Shown here in pieces: positions 42,541-51,718 of a stretch of 64,000 bases of DNA. The notes under the pieces are model-generated. The model searched no databases, was not told the origin of the DNA, and was given only the letters and a program-made list of their open reading frames with translations. The position numbers were made by a program, and so were the translations under genes. This stretch comes from Cohnella herbarum (GTDB lineage Bacteria > Bacillota > Bacilli > Paenibacillales > Paenibacillaceae), in assembly GCF_012849095.1 (NCBI RefSeq), contig NZ_CP051680.1, positions 5,642,001-5,706,000 of the forward strand, in the 5' to 3' direction. The stretch's first letter is position 1. Each line of letters begins with the position of its first letter.

Positions 42541-43320
42541 ATGGGTAACGGACAATCCAACCGTTACAGCGGCGGTATCATCATAGGCCAGATAGCGCTC
42601 TTGCTGCTCATTCTGGGAAGCATCGAATATGTCGTACGGGCGGGTATCGTCGGCAGTTTGTATTTGTCGGCGCCGACCGAGGTAGTTAAGGAGATCGTCA
42701 AGCTATTCTCCGACGGGGAAGTGTTTCACCATCTGTCCGTTACGCTTCGCGAATTCGCGGCAGGGTATGCGCTCTCCGCCGTCGCGGGAATCGGAACCGG
42801 TATGCTGCTTGTCCTCGTTCCCCGGGCGGAAGTGTTCTTCAAGCCCTTCTTGTCCGCCCTCTTGGCGATCCCGAAGGTGACGATTATCCCGTTGCTGATG
42901 CTGTGGCTAGGAATCGGTCTTTCGAATAAAGTCGCTATCGTCTTTCTTTTCTGTTTCTTCACGATCGCTTTTAACACGATTACCGGCATTAAGCAGACGG
43001 CGGAAAATCATCTCAAAGTCGCGCGGGTATTCGAAGCATCGAAAGTTCAAACGATCGTCAAAGTGATTTTGCCTTCGGCGGCACCGACCATCTTCGTCGC
43101 TTTACGGTTGTCGGCGGCTACGGGATTGGTAGGAGCGCTGTTCGGGGAGATGATCGCTTCTAAGGACGGGCTTGGCAATCTGCTCGTTCAGGCGACATCG
43201 CTGTATAACACGGCCCAAGCGTTCGCGATTATTACGGTCGTTACGATCGTTTCCGTACTCATTATCGCCATCATTGATTTGCTCGAGAAGCGGGTCGTCT
43301 TGAGATGGAAGTCTTCATAG
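42541..43320 (+). CDS. ABC transporter permease, SsuC/TauC type
   Basis: 259 residues with about six membrane helices and the cytosolic EAA loop (ARVFEASKVQTIVKVILPSA, then GLVGALFGEMIASKDGLGNL), as in nitrate/sulfonate/taurine permeases. It starts ~43 bases after the monooxygenase stop with GGGGGAAAG as ribosome site. It should form the channel for the binding protein and ATPase that follow. Confidence 0.92.
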   Translation: MGNGQSNRYSGGIIIGQIALLLLILGSIEYVVRAGIVGSLYLSAPTEVVKEIVKLFSDGEVFHHLSVTLREFAAGYALSAVAGIGTGMLLVLVPRAEVFFKPFLSALLAIPKVTIIPLLMLWLGIGLSNKVAIVFLFCFFTIAFNTITGIKQTAENHLKVARVFEASKVQTIVKVILPSAAPTIFVALRLSAATGLVGALFGEMIASKDGLGNLLVQATSLYNTAQAFAIITVVTIVSVLIIAIIDLLEKRVVLRWKSS

Positions 43321-43359
43321 GTTAGGCCAACTATTCATTTCATACGAGGAGAGATAGAT

Positions 43360-44382
43360 ATGAACAAGAAAAAAGGATTAAAAGCAGGGGTCATAAGCTT
43401 AGGGGTTGCGCTTCTTCTCTCGGCTTGCTCGGGCAATTCGAATAACAATGCGGAGGGATCCTCGGCTGTTCCGGCCAAATCGCCATCTGCTTCGTCCGAA
43501 GGCAGCGAAGAGCTGCAGAAAATTCGGTATGCCCCTTTAAGCGGAGTTAGCGGATTGGCCGTACGTCTCGGCGCGGAAAAAGGATTTTTCAAGGAAGAAG
43601 GTTTAGACGTCGAGTTCATTACGACTAAGAACGCGGTAGAAGGTTTAACGAGCAAAGACGTCGATATCGCAGATGTCGCGACCACCACGGCGATTATCGC
43701 TGCGGGTAAGGGTGCTCCGATCAAGATCGTTTCATCGATGTTCCGTACGAAAGGCCCGTTCTATTTAATCGCGGCTCCGGGAATCAATAGCGTTGAAGAT
43801 CTAAAGGGCAAGAAGGTCGGAGCGGCCGTATTCGGAAGCGGACTGGATGTCTATACGCAGAAAATATTGCAAAAACACGGCCTGACCAAAGACGATGTCA
43901 CATACGTAGCTAATGGCGCACAGGAAGCGGCTTACGCGAGCTTGGAATCGGGACAAGTGGACGCGACGATTATCCATGAGCCTTTCGCCTCCTTGGTAGA
44001 AGTCACCGGCAAAGGTAAGCTGCTTGCCAAAGGATGGGACTATTTGCCGAACTTCCACACGGGGGTACTCGCTTCCAGGAACGATTTTATCGAGAAAAAA
44101 CCGGAATTGATCGAGAAGCTGCTGCGCGCTTACTTCAAATCCCAAGAATACGCGAAAGAACATACCGACGAGTATAAGGCTTATTTTCTGGCAAACGTCA
44201 AAGTGGACGAGAAGGCGGTAGACAGCGCGTTCGAGCGCGAGAGGGTGCTGTGGGAGAATAACCCGGACGTCGACGTGAATGCCCTGCTCGAGACGCAGCA
44301 AATCCAAGTGGAGCTTGGTTTCCAAGACGAAATCTACAATGTCGAGAAGATTCTCGATTTGCGGTTCATTCCTAAGAAGTAA
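43360..44382 (+). CDS. ABC transporter substrate-binding lipoprotein, SsuA/TauA type
   Basis: 340 residues. Signal peptide with lipobox VALLLSACSG, a Ser-rich linker, then the NMT1/SsuA-like fold: RYAPLSGVSGLAVRLGAEKG, DVDIADVATTTAIIAAGKGA, VEDLKGKKVGAAVFGSGLDV. These bind sulfonates, taurine or thiamine precursors; sulfonate is favoured by the operon. The ATG follows GAGGAGAG. Confidence 0.9.
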   Translation: MNKKKGLKAGVISLGVALLLSACSGNSNNNAEGSSAVPAKSPSASSEGSEELQKIRYAPLSGVSGLAVRLGAEKGFFKEEGLDVEFITTKNAVEGLTSKDVDIADVATTTAIIAAGKGAPIKIVSSMFRTKGPFYLIAAPGINSVEDLKGKKVGAAVFGSGLDVYTQKILQKHGLTKDDVTYVANGAQEAAYASLESGQVDATIIHEPFASLVEVTGKGKLLAKGWDYLPNFHTGVLASRNDFIEKKPELIEKLLRAYFKSQEYAKEHTDEYKAYFLANVKVDEKAVDSAFERERVLWENNPDVDVNALLETQQIQVELGFQDEIYNVEKILDLRFIPKK

Positions 44383-44405
44383 GATAGATACGAGGTGATC
44401 CTAAC

Positions 44406-45179
44406 ATGGCCGGATTCTCGATTAATGGCGTATCGAAAATATATGGAGGCGCTTCGCCGACGGAGACGCTGACGAACATTGACCTGAGTATCCAGGACGG
44501 GGAATTTTTGAGTATTCTGGGACCTAGCGGCTGCGGTAAAAGCACGTTGCTCGAGATCTTGGCCGGACTGCAATCGCCTTCTTCGGGAGAAGTGCTGTTC
44601 GGGGGCAAGAAGCTCCAGGGTACGGGAATCGAGCGCGGAGTCGTTTTCCAGGATCCGTCGTTATATCCTTGGCGCACGGTGTTCCAGAACGTTGAATTGG
44701 GACTCGAGATTCGAGGGGCTTCGAAGACCGATCGCAAAGCTAGCGTGCATAAGTACCTAGAGATGGTAGGCTTGCGGGGTTTCGAGCATAAGTATCCCCA
44801 CCATCTGTCCGGCGGAATGAAGCAACGCGCGGGCCTTGCCCGGGCGCTCGCCAATAGCCCCGAAGTGTTGCTCATGGACGAGCCGTTCGGTGCCGTCGAC
44901 CATCTGACTCGCCTTCAGTTGCAAGACGATCTGCTGAAAATATGGGAAGCCGAGAAGAAGACCGTCGTGTTCGTCACGCATGACGTATCGGAGGCGGTGT
45001 TCCTCGGAGACCGGGTCGTCCTGTTGTCGCCGAGACCGGGTCGTATCAATAACATTTTCCATGTGCCGAACAAACGTCCCCGCAAGCGCGACGATATTGA
45101 GTTGCTGAAGATTCAGAACGATATCTATGCGGCGATTCATGAAGTGAAGACGCAGGAGCATCTGGAATTCACTATTTAA
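44406..45179 (+). CDS. ABC transporter ATPase, SsuB/TauB type
   Basis: 257 residues. Walker A LGPSGCGKSTLLEILAGL, Q-loop in VVFQDPSLYPWRTV, signature LSGGMKQRAGLARAL, Walker B VLLMDEPFGAVD, and H-switch FVTHDVSEAVFLGD are all intact. It energises the adjacent permease. It follows the binding-protein gene by ~23 bases with GAGGTGATC as ribosome site. Confidence 0.93.
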   Translation: MAGFSINGVSKIYGGASPTETLTNIDLSIQDGEFLSILGPSGCGKSTLLEILAGLQSPSSGEVLFGGKKLQGTGIERGVVFQDPSLYPWRTVFQNVELGLEIRGASKTDRKASVHKYLEMVGLRGFEHKYPHHLSGGMKQRAGLARALANSPEVLLMDEPFGAVDHLTRLQLQDDLLKIWEAEKKTVVFVTHDVSEAVFLGDRVVLLSPRPGRINNIFHVPNKRPRKRDDIELLKIQNDIYAAIHEVKTQEHLEFTI

Positions 45180-45202
45180 GAAATAGAAGGAGCGTGAGTT
45201 TT

Positions 45203-46066
45203 ATGTCGTTTACGAATATCGTTAACGCGGAGTGGGTAAAGTCTCGCTGGGGCGAGGGAGCGGGAGAAAGCGAGAGGGTCGTAATCGCGGATGTGCGGTT
45301 TTCTCCTAAGGATGCGCATTATGGGCGGAATGCTTATGACGAGGGTCATTTGCCGGGTGCGGTGTTCATCGATTTCAAAGCCGATCTGACCGATCCCGCC
45401 GGCGAGCACGGAGGACGGAGTCCCCTTCCTTCTCCGGAACGTCTGGCCGGCTTATTCGGCGGCCTCGGAATCGATGGGCTTACGACGGTCGTCGTTTACG
45501 AGGATGGAAATGGTCCGGCGGCTTCGCGGCTTTGGTGGATATTGAAGTATCTCGGTCACGATAACGTCTATGTGTTGGACGGAGGATACTCGGCTTGGAC
45601 CGCGGCTGGCTTTCCGGTTACGCAGGAGACTTCCGTGCCGGAGGTTCGCGCGTTCATTCCGGCCGTTCGCCCGGAGTTGCTTGCCGACGTGAACGAAGTC
45701 CGCGCGGCGTCGGAACGCCGCGTGAGCGCCGCGCTCGTCGATTCCCGCGACGCAAATCAATATCTCGGTCTAGAGGCTCCGTTCGATCCTGTTGCAGGAC
45801 ATATTCCCAGCGCGGCCAACTTCTTCTGGAAGGATAGTCTGAACGAGGATGGAAGCTGGAAGACGCCGGAACAGCTTCGCGAAAGCTTCAGCGGCCTTGG
45901 CTCTTCGTCGGACGAGATTATCGTCTATTGCGGTTCGGGCATCTCGGCAACTCCGAACGTGTTAGCCCTACAGGAAGCGGGGTTCACGAACGTGAAGCTG
46001 TACTCGGGGAGTTGGAGCGATTGGATTAGCTACAGTGAGAATCCGGTAGCGACGGGAGAAGAGTAA
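45203..46066 (+). CDS. sseA: Sulfurtransferase (SseA-type thiosulfate/3-mercaptopyruvate sulfurtransferase)
   Basis: 287 residues with two rhodanese domains. The inactive N-terminal one includes DEGHLPGAVFIDFKADL. The catalytic one ends with IVYCGSGISATPNVLALQEA, with the active-site Cys in the CGSGISA loop. It transfers sulfane sulfur to thiophilic acceptors, and as last gene of the operon it probably handles sulfur released from organosulfur compounds. The ATG at 45203 follows AGAAGGAG at ten bases. The codons for its last ~18 residues (SWSDWISYSENPVATGEE) form the repeated island junction sequence, so the present C-terminus was likely supplied by the integrated element. Confidence 0.92.
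   Translation: MSFTNIVNAEWVKSRWGEGAGESERVVIADVRFSPKDAHYGRNAYDEGHLPGAVFIDFKADLTDPAGEHGGRSPLPSPERLAGLFGGLGIDGLTTVVVYEDGNGPAASRLWWILKYLGHDNVYVLDGGYSAWTAAGFPVTQETSVPEVRAFIPAVRPELLADVNEVRAASERRVSAALVDSRDANQYLGLEAPFDPVAGHIPSAANFFWKDSLNEDGSWKTPEQLRESFSGLGSSSDEIIVYCGSGISATPNVLALQEAGFTNVKLYSGSWSDWISYSENPVATGEE
46013..46027 (+). other. Putative attL core in the sseA 3' end
   Basis: TGGAGCGATTGGATT is shared by sseA, the two internal junctions (52,701-52,715 inverted; 56,721-56,735) and the right boundary (58,172-58,186). To the left, sseA sequence differs from the element right end (GGGAGT versus AGAAGC). To the right, the tails diverge at synonymous or conservative positions. This is what a tyrosine-recombinase crossover core would show. 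Confidence 0.65.
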
Positions 46067-46091
46067 GAGCCGAGAGGCCGCGTCGGACGCG

Positions 46092-46140
46092 GGTTTGGGG
46101 GCTGTGACAGGTTATGAGCATGTGACCTGTTGCGGCCCTC
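46092..46140 (+). terminator. Terminator-like hairpin after the sseA stop, carried by the element
   Basis: GGGGGCTGTGACAGGT pairs imperfectly with ACCTGTTGCGGCCCTC, followed by TTTGGGCTTTT. The 56.8-kb copy has a near-perfect stem (GGGGGCTG.GACAGG / CCTGTC.CAGCCCCC), so the structure is conserved despite sequence change. The element thus supplies both the gene end and its terminator. Confidence 0.65.
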
Positions 46141-46582
46141 TTTGGGCTTTTCCGTCAACAGCTTGCAAACAAGAACCCGAGGAAAGCAGTTGCAAGCGGC
46201 CCGGAGCCAGCCACAGTAAGGCGGTCGGGTCAGGTTGTTGTTGAATGGCTTCGTGCGCCTTGCTTCCGTCCATCCACAAACAGGCGGGGCGCAACCTTTC
46301 GTGCGGAGCAAGTGGACGATCACCTTTGGGAGCAATTCGCTTGGCTTTCCTAGGCGTTGTTGGTATCCCCCGGTTTGGCGGCATCGGCAACAAGAACACG
46401 TCGGTTCGGGGGAGTGGACGGGGCAGAACCGGAGCCGTTCCACCGTGCAAACCATCACGACCGGGAGCCGTTCGGGGCGGCGAGGTTAGAGAGAGGTCTT
46501 GTTGTGATTGACAAGCGTTCAAGGGATGATCCAGCCACAACCCCGGAAGGGTCAAAAGCGGAGCGGCTCCAAGAGCTAACGC

Positions 46583-46975
46583 AACCTTACATTCCAACAC
46601 TCTTGAGCGTAAGGTTGAACAAGCTCCGCAGGGAGCGGTGGTTGTATAACAATAGAAGTTGAAGAACTTACACTTCTTCATTCTGAGCGTAAGGTTTCCG
46701 GCGATCGCTCTCCACGGCTCCAGCTTGCCAAACCTTACGCTCCAGGACAAATTCGGTACTTCGGCCTACTGTGTCGTTCTGCCGGGGGTATTTGCATCAC
46801 TCGAATGGCTCCGGAGCGTAAGGATAGCCATCCCACCGCCGCTCGCTCCGGGCTTCGTCAACCTTACGCTTGTCTTCCGAGAACGTAAGAACAACAGTGC
46901 GGCGAATCTGGCTCGGAACTGCTCTTGCCGGGCTTCGCGTCACCCTTACGGCACTCGTGAGAGCCACGTAAGGAC
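46583..46975. repeat. Array of GCGTAAGGTT / AACCTTACGC dyads (iteron-like)
   Basis: Sites near 46,583, 46,607, 46,687, 46,731, 46,815, 46,861, 46,883, 46,944 and 46,967 alternate in orientation and form four inverted pairs. One pair is 13 bp perfect (GAGCGTAAGGTTT / AAACCTTACGCTC). The same array is present in the inverted copy (51,753-52,145), there directly next to the ATPase gene. Candidates: replication iterons, recombinase arm sites, or regulatory sites. Confidence 0.7.
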
Positions 46976-47018
46976 AGCAAAAGGGAGCAGCCCGAAAGCC
47001 ACTCCCCACGATGAAAAC

Positions 47019-47906
47019 TTAGTCCGGATAAGGATTGTCAGATACTTTTCCGCTAGTAATAATTTTATAATATTTGTCCTCATTCGCAATTATATGTTTA
47101 AAGTTGATAATGTTAATATTGATACCATTACCCCTTCTATCTTCCTCTAGTAACCCTAAGCATATAATAGTTATTTGTTTTCCCTTCACGATCTCTTGCT
47201 TGATTAAGTTTATATATGTCTCTAAGGCAGTCTTAGTAGTAACTCTTGGATCTGCATAAAAGGCAGGGGGGAAGTAAGCATTTATGTGAATGTTATCATT
47301 TTGAAGGCGTATAACTCCAAACTCATCATCACTACCATTATCGATATACTCTGCTTCTATTGCTGTGCCAACGATGCGTCTTCTTTGACCAAGAAAGTCC
47401 TTTGTTACGAAATTCGAATTAATAGTGCCAAACCTAATATTATCTACTATATTATCCGTACCGGTAACGCCTCCATCAACTGGTACTGGAACATTTTCCT
47501 CTCCTGTATTTATTACGCGTTTGGAGGAGCCAGGCTTCTTTCTAACCTTCGGGGGTTTATTTTTGTTCTTAAGACTCCTGCTCTTACTTAGTAAAGTGTT
47601 TAATATCCAATCATCAGATACCGAGCCGTCAACAGGAACCCCAATTAGCTTCTTTCTCGGGACTTCGCCATCATAATTCAGATAATATGGACAATCTAGA
47701 AGATGTTTGGTTCCTTGTCCATTCTTTGTACTAAAGAATTTGACACCATCTTTTCTTTCAGTGAACTTTATTTCTGCTTCACAGTTCTCAGTAGTGCAGA
47801 ACAAGTGGTCAACATACTGTGATTGGTACAGTGTATCGTCCAGTTGCTCATAGTAAACTTCTTCCACAGTTTCCCCATTAATATAACAAGCCCAGTCGAT
47901 TTTCAT
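47019..47906 (-). CDS. Island protein of unknown function with a Cys-rich N-terminal motif
   Basis: 295 residues, AT-rich. The N-terminal part has a possible zinc knuckle: CTTENC at ~40-45 and HLLDCPYY ~25 residues later, reminiscent of the N-terminal region of CoiA-like or related nucleic-acid proteins, but I cannot assign a family. A Lys/Pro-rich linker (KNKNKPPKVRKKPGSSKR) follows, then a mixed alpha/beta C-terminal half (IVGTAIEAEYIDNG, IRLQNDNIHINAYFPP). The ATG at 47906 is fixed by GAGGTG. Its stop lies only ten bases from the end of the 997-bp repeat, so its original 3' end may have been altered. Confidence 0.6.
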   Translation of the reverse strand: MKIDWACYINGETVEEVYYEQLDDTLYQSQYVDHLFCTTENCEAEIKFTERKDGVKFFSTKNGQGTKHLLDCPYYLNYDGEVPRKKLIGVPVDGSVSDDWILNTLLSKSRSLKNKNKPPKVRKKPGSSKRVINTGEENVPVPVDGGVTGTDNIVDNIRFGTINSNFVTKDFLGQRRRIVGTAIEAEYIDNGSDDEFGVIRLQNDNIHINAYFPPAFYADPRVTTKTALETYINLIKQEIVKGKQITIICLGLLEEDRRGNGININIINFKHIIANEDKYYKIITSGKVSDNPYPD

Positions 47907-48021
47907 AATTTTCACCTCAATCTAGCAATAGTTACCTACATAGTCACTTATATACTATCATAATTCGGAAAAATGTAAAATATATAATCAATTTGATGCT
48001 TGACAAATTAATATGTCGAAA

Positions 48022-49173
48022 TTATAGGTCATTGTGATCATTTTGGGGCCATTTTAATAAATCATCCAGTTTCTCTGCTGCTTCTTGTTGGAGTGTAGGA
48101 AACAAATGTGAGTATCTGTCTAATGTTATCATGATTGATGAATGACCAAGCCGCTCACTAACGGCTTTCGGGTGAATTCCCGCTTTTAGCAGCAAACTGG
48201 CGTGAGTGTGCCGTAGATCGTGCAACCTGATCTTTGGTAAACCTGATTTCCGTAGCAAGTCTAGCCAACGCGATTCCAAGAAGTATGGGCTGACCGGGAA
48301 GCCGTTACGTGTCTGAACTACCAGACCGTGATCGTTGTACTCCGTTCCGTTCTTCTCTGCCTTCTTTCGGTCTTCCTCTAATCCAAGACGGTGCTTCTTG
48401 AGCGCCTCGACGGTTTGTTGTGGCAGCGCGATTGTTCGGATACCCGCCACCGTCTTTGGTTCCTGAAAGATATGTCCGACAACTCCACGAGTGTATGATC
48501 GCCGGACACATAGCCGACCTGTTGTTAGATCGATATCCTCCCACTTCACCCCTAAAACTTCTCCACGACGCATCCCGGTTGTTGCCGCAAGCAAAAAGAT
48601 AATGTGATAACGGCTGTTCATCGTGAACTCTAGAAACTGCATCAATTCCACGTCCGTCCAAGTCTTCGTCTCACTCTTGGGGATCGCCGGGGGCTTAACC
48701 ACATGCGCAACGTTCTTCACGAGAAGTCCCCACTTAACCGCCGTCTCTAAACCGTCGTGCAGTACCTTATGAACGTGGTTGATCGTCTGCGGGGATAGAC
48801 GCTTTTCGCCGCTTCCAAGTCTCTCGTACATGCTCACCAAATGTTGTGGCGACAGGTTAACCATCTTGTGTTGTCCAAGCTGCGGGATGATATGATAATT
48901 GACCAGCCACCGATAAGTCTTGTATGTACCGGGACGGATGCTCATTTGCTTCTGCGCCAACCACGACGTGAAGAAGGTCTTTACGTCATCCTTCGTCGCT
49001 TCGACGTAAGTATCGGTGTTTAGCTCGTGGAGAACCTTCTGGAGCGCCTTCTCCGCATCGACTTTGGATTCATACCCACCCTTGCTCTTTTGCCGACGCT
49101 TTCCCTCGTTATTCTTGCCCATTTCTACCACCCATGACCATTTGTTACCGCGTTTGCTTACACAACCTCGCAT
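48022..49173 (-). CDS. int: Phage-type tyrosine integrase A
   Basis: 383 residues. An N-terminal arm-binding (AP2-like) domain (RGNKWSWVVEMGKNNEGKRR) is followed by a SAM-like core-binding domain (~60-160) and a complete catalytic domain. Catalytic residues: Arg202 in TGMRRGE, His318 and Arg321 in HDLRHTHASLL, His344 in RLGHSS, and the nucleophile Tyr354 in DRYSHLF. It performs site-specific integration and excision. The ATG at 49173 is fixed by AGGAGGAAG; upstream codons lack a site. It is a good candidate for recombination at the sseA tail, together with or instead of integrase B. Confidence 0.93.
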   Translation of the reverse strand: MRGCVSKRGNKWSWVVEMGKNNEGKRRQKSKGGYESKVDAEKALQKVLHELNTDTYVEATKDDVKTFFTSWLAQKQMSIRPGTYKTYRWLVNYHIIPQLGQHKMVNLSPQHLVSMYERLGSGEKRLSPQTINHVHKVLHDGLETAVKWGLLVKNVAHVVKPPAIPKSETKTWTDVELMQFLEFTMNSRYHIIFLLAATTGMRRGEVLGVKWEDIDLTTGRLCVRRSYTRGVVGHIFQEPKTVAGIRTIALPQQTVEALKKHRLGLEEDRKKAEKNGTEYNDHGLVVQTRNGFPVSPYFLESRWLDLLRKSGLPKIRLHDLRHTHASLLLKAGIHPKAVSERLGHSSIMITLDRYSHLFPTLQQEAAEKLDDLLKWPQNDHNDL

Positions 49174-49810
49174 TCCAACTTCCTCCTGTCGTATATAGAT
49201 TTTTGGCCTCAAAAAAGCGTCCATCCGCTTTGTGAAAAGCGAACAGACGCACATCTTTTGGCTATGGTCCTCGTTGGCTGACCTAAGCGGTCACCAACAA
49301 CCGTTTGGGTCAAAGCTAGTCAACCTTTGTGTTTCCGTCACGGTGCTTGCCGCACCAACAGGCTGTGGCCGGGTTCAAATCCAAGCGGCTACCCTGTCTT
49401 GCAGTGGCATCCGAACCCAAACGGCCTACCCCTGTAAAACCAGTAAAACACGCAAATAATCCAGTCGTCAATTATTGGTCAACAAAGGTCAAGCCAGACA
49501 GGGTATTGCGAGGCACGGCGCGGGCGCTTCTGCCGAGGGGGCTTGCCCACCTCCAAGTAGAGCGGGTAGAATGCCTTACCGACCCAAACGGCTACCTCGC
49601 ACCCAGAGCTACGTAGCTGTCGGTCGAGTTGAACCTCGGGGAGTGAAGCCCATAGACCGCCCAACACAAGAAAAGAGAGCCACCCGACCTAGGAATCGGT
49701 TGCCTCTCTCATGTACCGCTTAACCTTATGTTTTATACCGAGATTTTACAACAGCGCCCAGCGGGAAGCAATCCGTTGGAGACGATCACAATGGAAAGCG
49801 AGGAAATAAA
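49174..49810. other. Intergenic control region between integrase A and the ATPase, with short repeats
   Basis: About 640 bases without a gene. ACCCAAACGGC-type motifs recur: inverted near 49,300, direct near 49,415 and 49,582, with a shorter GCGGCTACC form near 49,385. A hairpin (AGAGAGCC.CCGA / TCGG..GCCTCTCT, ~49,675-49,711) is followed on the minus strand by a T run and may terminate transcription toward the integrase. The region could hold attP arm sites, promoters, or a replication control locus. Confidence 0.5.
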
Positions 49811-51712
49811 ATGAGTGCAGAAGACATACTGAACGAGGCTGAACAAGAAGAAGCAGCTTTGATTGCGCAAGCGGGTTCGGAGCGATTTGTTGCAAACAAA
49901 GGCTTGTACCTGCAAGTAAACTTCACTAGCAAAGGGGTAGACCTTAGCCCGATAACTAACTTTGTGTTCGACAATACGCGCTTCGTCAGCGGCGACCGTG
50001 GCTTGTTGGCTGATGTTAGAGTAAATGGTAAGTTGGTTAAATCGAGCGCCTTCTTCGACAAGACGAGCTTGACGACCGTAGATGCCTTTCGCAAGAAGCT
50101 CCCGACGGAAGCTGATCTCTTGGTTGACCAGAAACAATTCGCCAAGTTCGTCAAGTTCCTTAAAGCTCCTGCCCGTAGTCAGCCACATGTCAACATGATC
50201 GATCAAACGGGACTATACAAGGACACCAAGACGGGCGAGTATTATTTCCTGATCTACGACACGCAGGAGAAGCTGCAACGGATTGTGAAAACGCACAGTA
50301 AGATCACCTCGACAATCTACTGCGAGGGCATATATGCGTCAAAAACCAAATCGTACGTTCGGCTAGATAGTGACGAAGAGAAGTTTAAGAATACGGCACG
50401 AACCTTGCTGAACGAAGTGCCGGAAATACTAGCGAACAACAAGTCCACGATCACGCTCGCTTGGAGCTTCGCTAGCCTTTTAAGCCAACTATACTACGAG
50501 AACAAATTGTACTTCCCCATCTTATTTAAGTACGGAGAGCCGGGAGGCGGGAAGTCAACCCTTGCCAAGATTATCGCCGCAATGCTTGGGTATAAATCTG
50601 TGAGTGATGCAATTGCGTTTATTTCAACCGCCCAGCCACTCCAAATGGCGCTCGCTGCAACCAACGCCTTTGTTGTCGTGTCGGAAGAGTTTGTTCTGGT
50701 GAAGAATAAAGAAGCGAGGCCGATAGCGATACTTAAAGCCGTCTATAACCGCGACAAGATTGAGCGTGGTGAGACGAACAAGCAAAACAGTGTGAGCCAG
50801 TTGAGCGCACCGCTGATTCTGCAAGGCAACATCTATATTGATAATGAAGCAGTAGCAGATCGTTGCCTCCCCGTCCACGTCCGGAAAGCAGACCGCGCCA
50901 TGAAGCAAGCCGATGTTGCCAAGCTTTTGCGGGCAGACTTCAGCCATTTCCTATATCCATATTTGTTGTACCTGATTGAGAGGCAGGACAAGTGGCACGA
51001 GTGGTTCGCCCGCGCAGAGGAAATTGTCGGTCGTACCGACGGAGACCAACGGGCGTATAGCGCAGCGAGCGCGGTTGTGTTCGGCATCCTGATGATGAAC
51101 GACTTGGCGGAGTATGTTGGAGCAAATCAGATCAGCCCGGAAACGATCACCAAGATCATCGAAATTATCATGGAGCAGCGGAGCCTGGCTAACCCCGAAG
51201 AACCGTACATCCGCTTTCTCAAGTTCGTGCAGAACAAGCATACGGACGAGAACGTGTCGAAGGAGAAACAGACACTAGTGGACGGCAAGCAGTTTTGGCT
51301 AAGCAAGACATACTGGGTGGAAAAGTTTCTGGAAGACGTGAAAAGCAAGGGGCAGGAGGCGGGGCAAAACGATCTGCTCGCCAATCTAGCCGAACAACCT
51401 TTTGTCCAAGGCGGCAAGGAAGGCGTAACAAAGTATATGTACCAAAAGACGATCAGAGCGATTGGGATCGACATCGAAGCACTGGCGAAGCAAGTGCCGG
51501 AGATCCGCGCAGAACTGTGGAACGATATTCGTTTGACCAACTCGCGCTTGGAAGCCGAGCATGCAACGAAGGACTTGAAGGGTTCAATGGAACATGATGC
51601 CGGGAGAGAAGTTGGCAAGAAAGAAGTGCTGGACAAGCTCGAACAGCTACAGGTGTGGCTGAACGAAGAGCAACTCCAAGCTTTCCAAAAACACGGGTTT
51701 TTCAACGATTAG
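49811..51712 (+). CDS. P-loop ATPase, replication-helicase/DUF927-like
   Basis: 633 residues. The ~210-residue N-terminal part is without a known motif. A P-loop domain follows: Walker A GEPGGGKSTLAK (242-253), Walker B-like NAFVVVSEEF (285-294), and a later SAPLILQGNIYIDNEAVADR segment. This is like sensor regions of DUF927/SF3-type helicases found in phages and integrative elements. The C-terminal ~200 residues are helical and charged. The most likely role is unwinding at an element origin; the dyad array begins ~35 bases after its stop. The ATG follows GCGAGGAAAT. The stop lies seven bases from the inverted repeat boundary. Confidence 0.65.
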   Translation: MSAEDILNEAEQEEAALIAQAGSERFVANKGLYLQVNFTSKGVDLSPITNFVFDNTRFVSGDRGLLADVRVNGKLVKSSAFFDKTSLTTVDAFRKKLPTEADLLVDQKQFAKFVKFLKAPARSQPHVNMIDQTGLYKDTKTGEYYFLIYDTQEKLQRIVKTHSKITSTIYCEGIYASKTKSYVRLDSDEEKFKNTARTLLNEVPEILANNKSTITLAWSFASLLSQLYYENKLYFPILFKYGEPGGGKSTLAKIIAAMLGYKSVSDAIAFISTAQPLQMALAATNAFVVVSEEFVLVKNKEARPIAILKAVYNRDKIERGETNKQNSVSQLSAPLILQGNIYIDNEAVADRCLPVHVRKADRAMKQADVAKLLRADFSHFLYPYLLYLIERQDKWHEWFARAEEIVGRTDGDQRAYSAASAVVFGILMMNDLAEYVGANQISPETITKIIEIIMEQRSLANPEEPYIRFLKFVQNKHTDENVSKEKQTLVDGKQFWLSKTYWVEKFLEDVKSKGQEAGQNDLLANLAEQPFVQGGKEGVTKYMYQKTIRAIGIDIEALAKQVPEIRAELWNDIRLTNSRLEAEHATKDLKGSMEHDAGREVGKKEVLDKLEQLQVWLNEEQLQAFQKHGFFND

Positions 51713-51718
51713 TTTCCA

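Larger units (their letters stand above)
46013..47009 (+). repeat. 997-bp inverted repeat, left copy (sseA tail plus element left end)
   Basis: It pairs with 51,719-52,715 in reverse orientation, base p matching base 98,728-p. Translations of both copies are identical in several frames, so identity is near complete. It begins at the att core, covers the tail and stop of sseA, a terminator-like hairpin, and then ~870 bases of GC-rich non-coding sequence. That sequence holds four AACCTTAC/GTAAGGTT dyads. Long open frames here (for example 212 codons on the minus strand) lack ribosome sites and protein-like composition, so I do not call genes. Confidence 0.9.

Noticed and set aside
46112..46750. 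A 212-codon minus-strand open frame in the left inverted repeat, repeated identically at 51,978-52,616
   Set aside because: It overlaps the sseA-end hairpin and dyad array, has no ribosome site, has unusual composition, and its duplication follows from the DNA repeat. Other frames in the same segment are equally open.
49360..49400. GGGTTCAAATCC in the integrase A upstream region resembling a tRNA T-loop
   Set aside because: The flanking bases do not form a 5-bp T stem, and no acceptor or anticodon arm can be placed around it.
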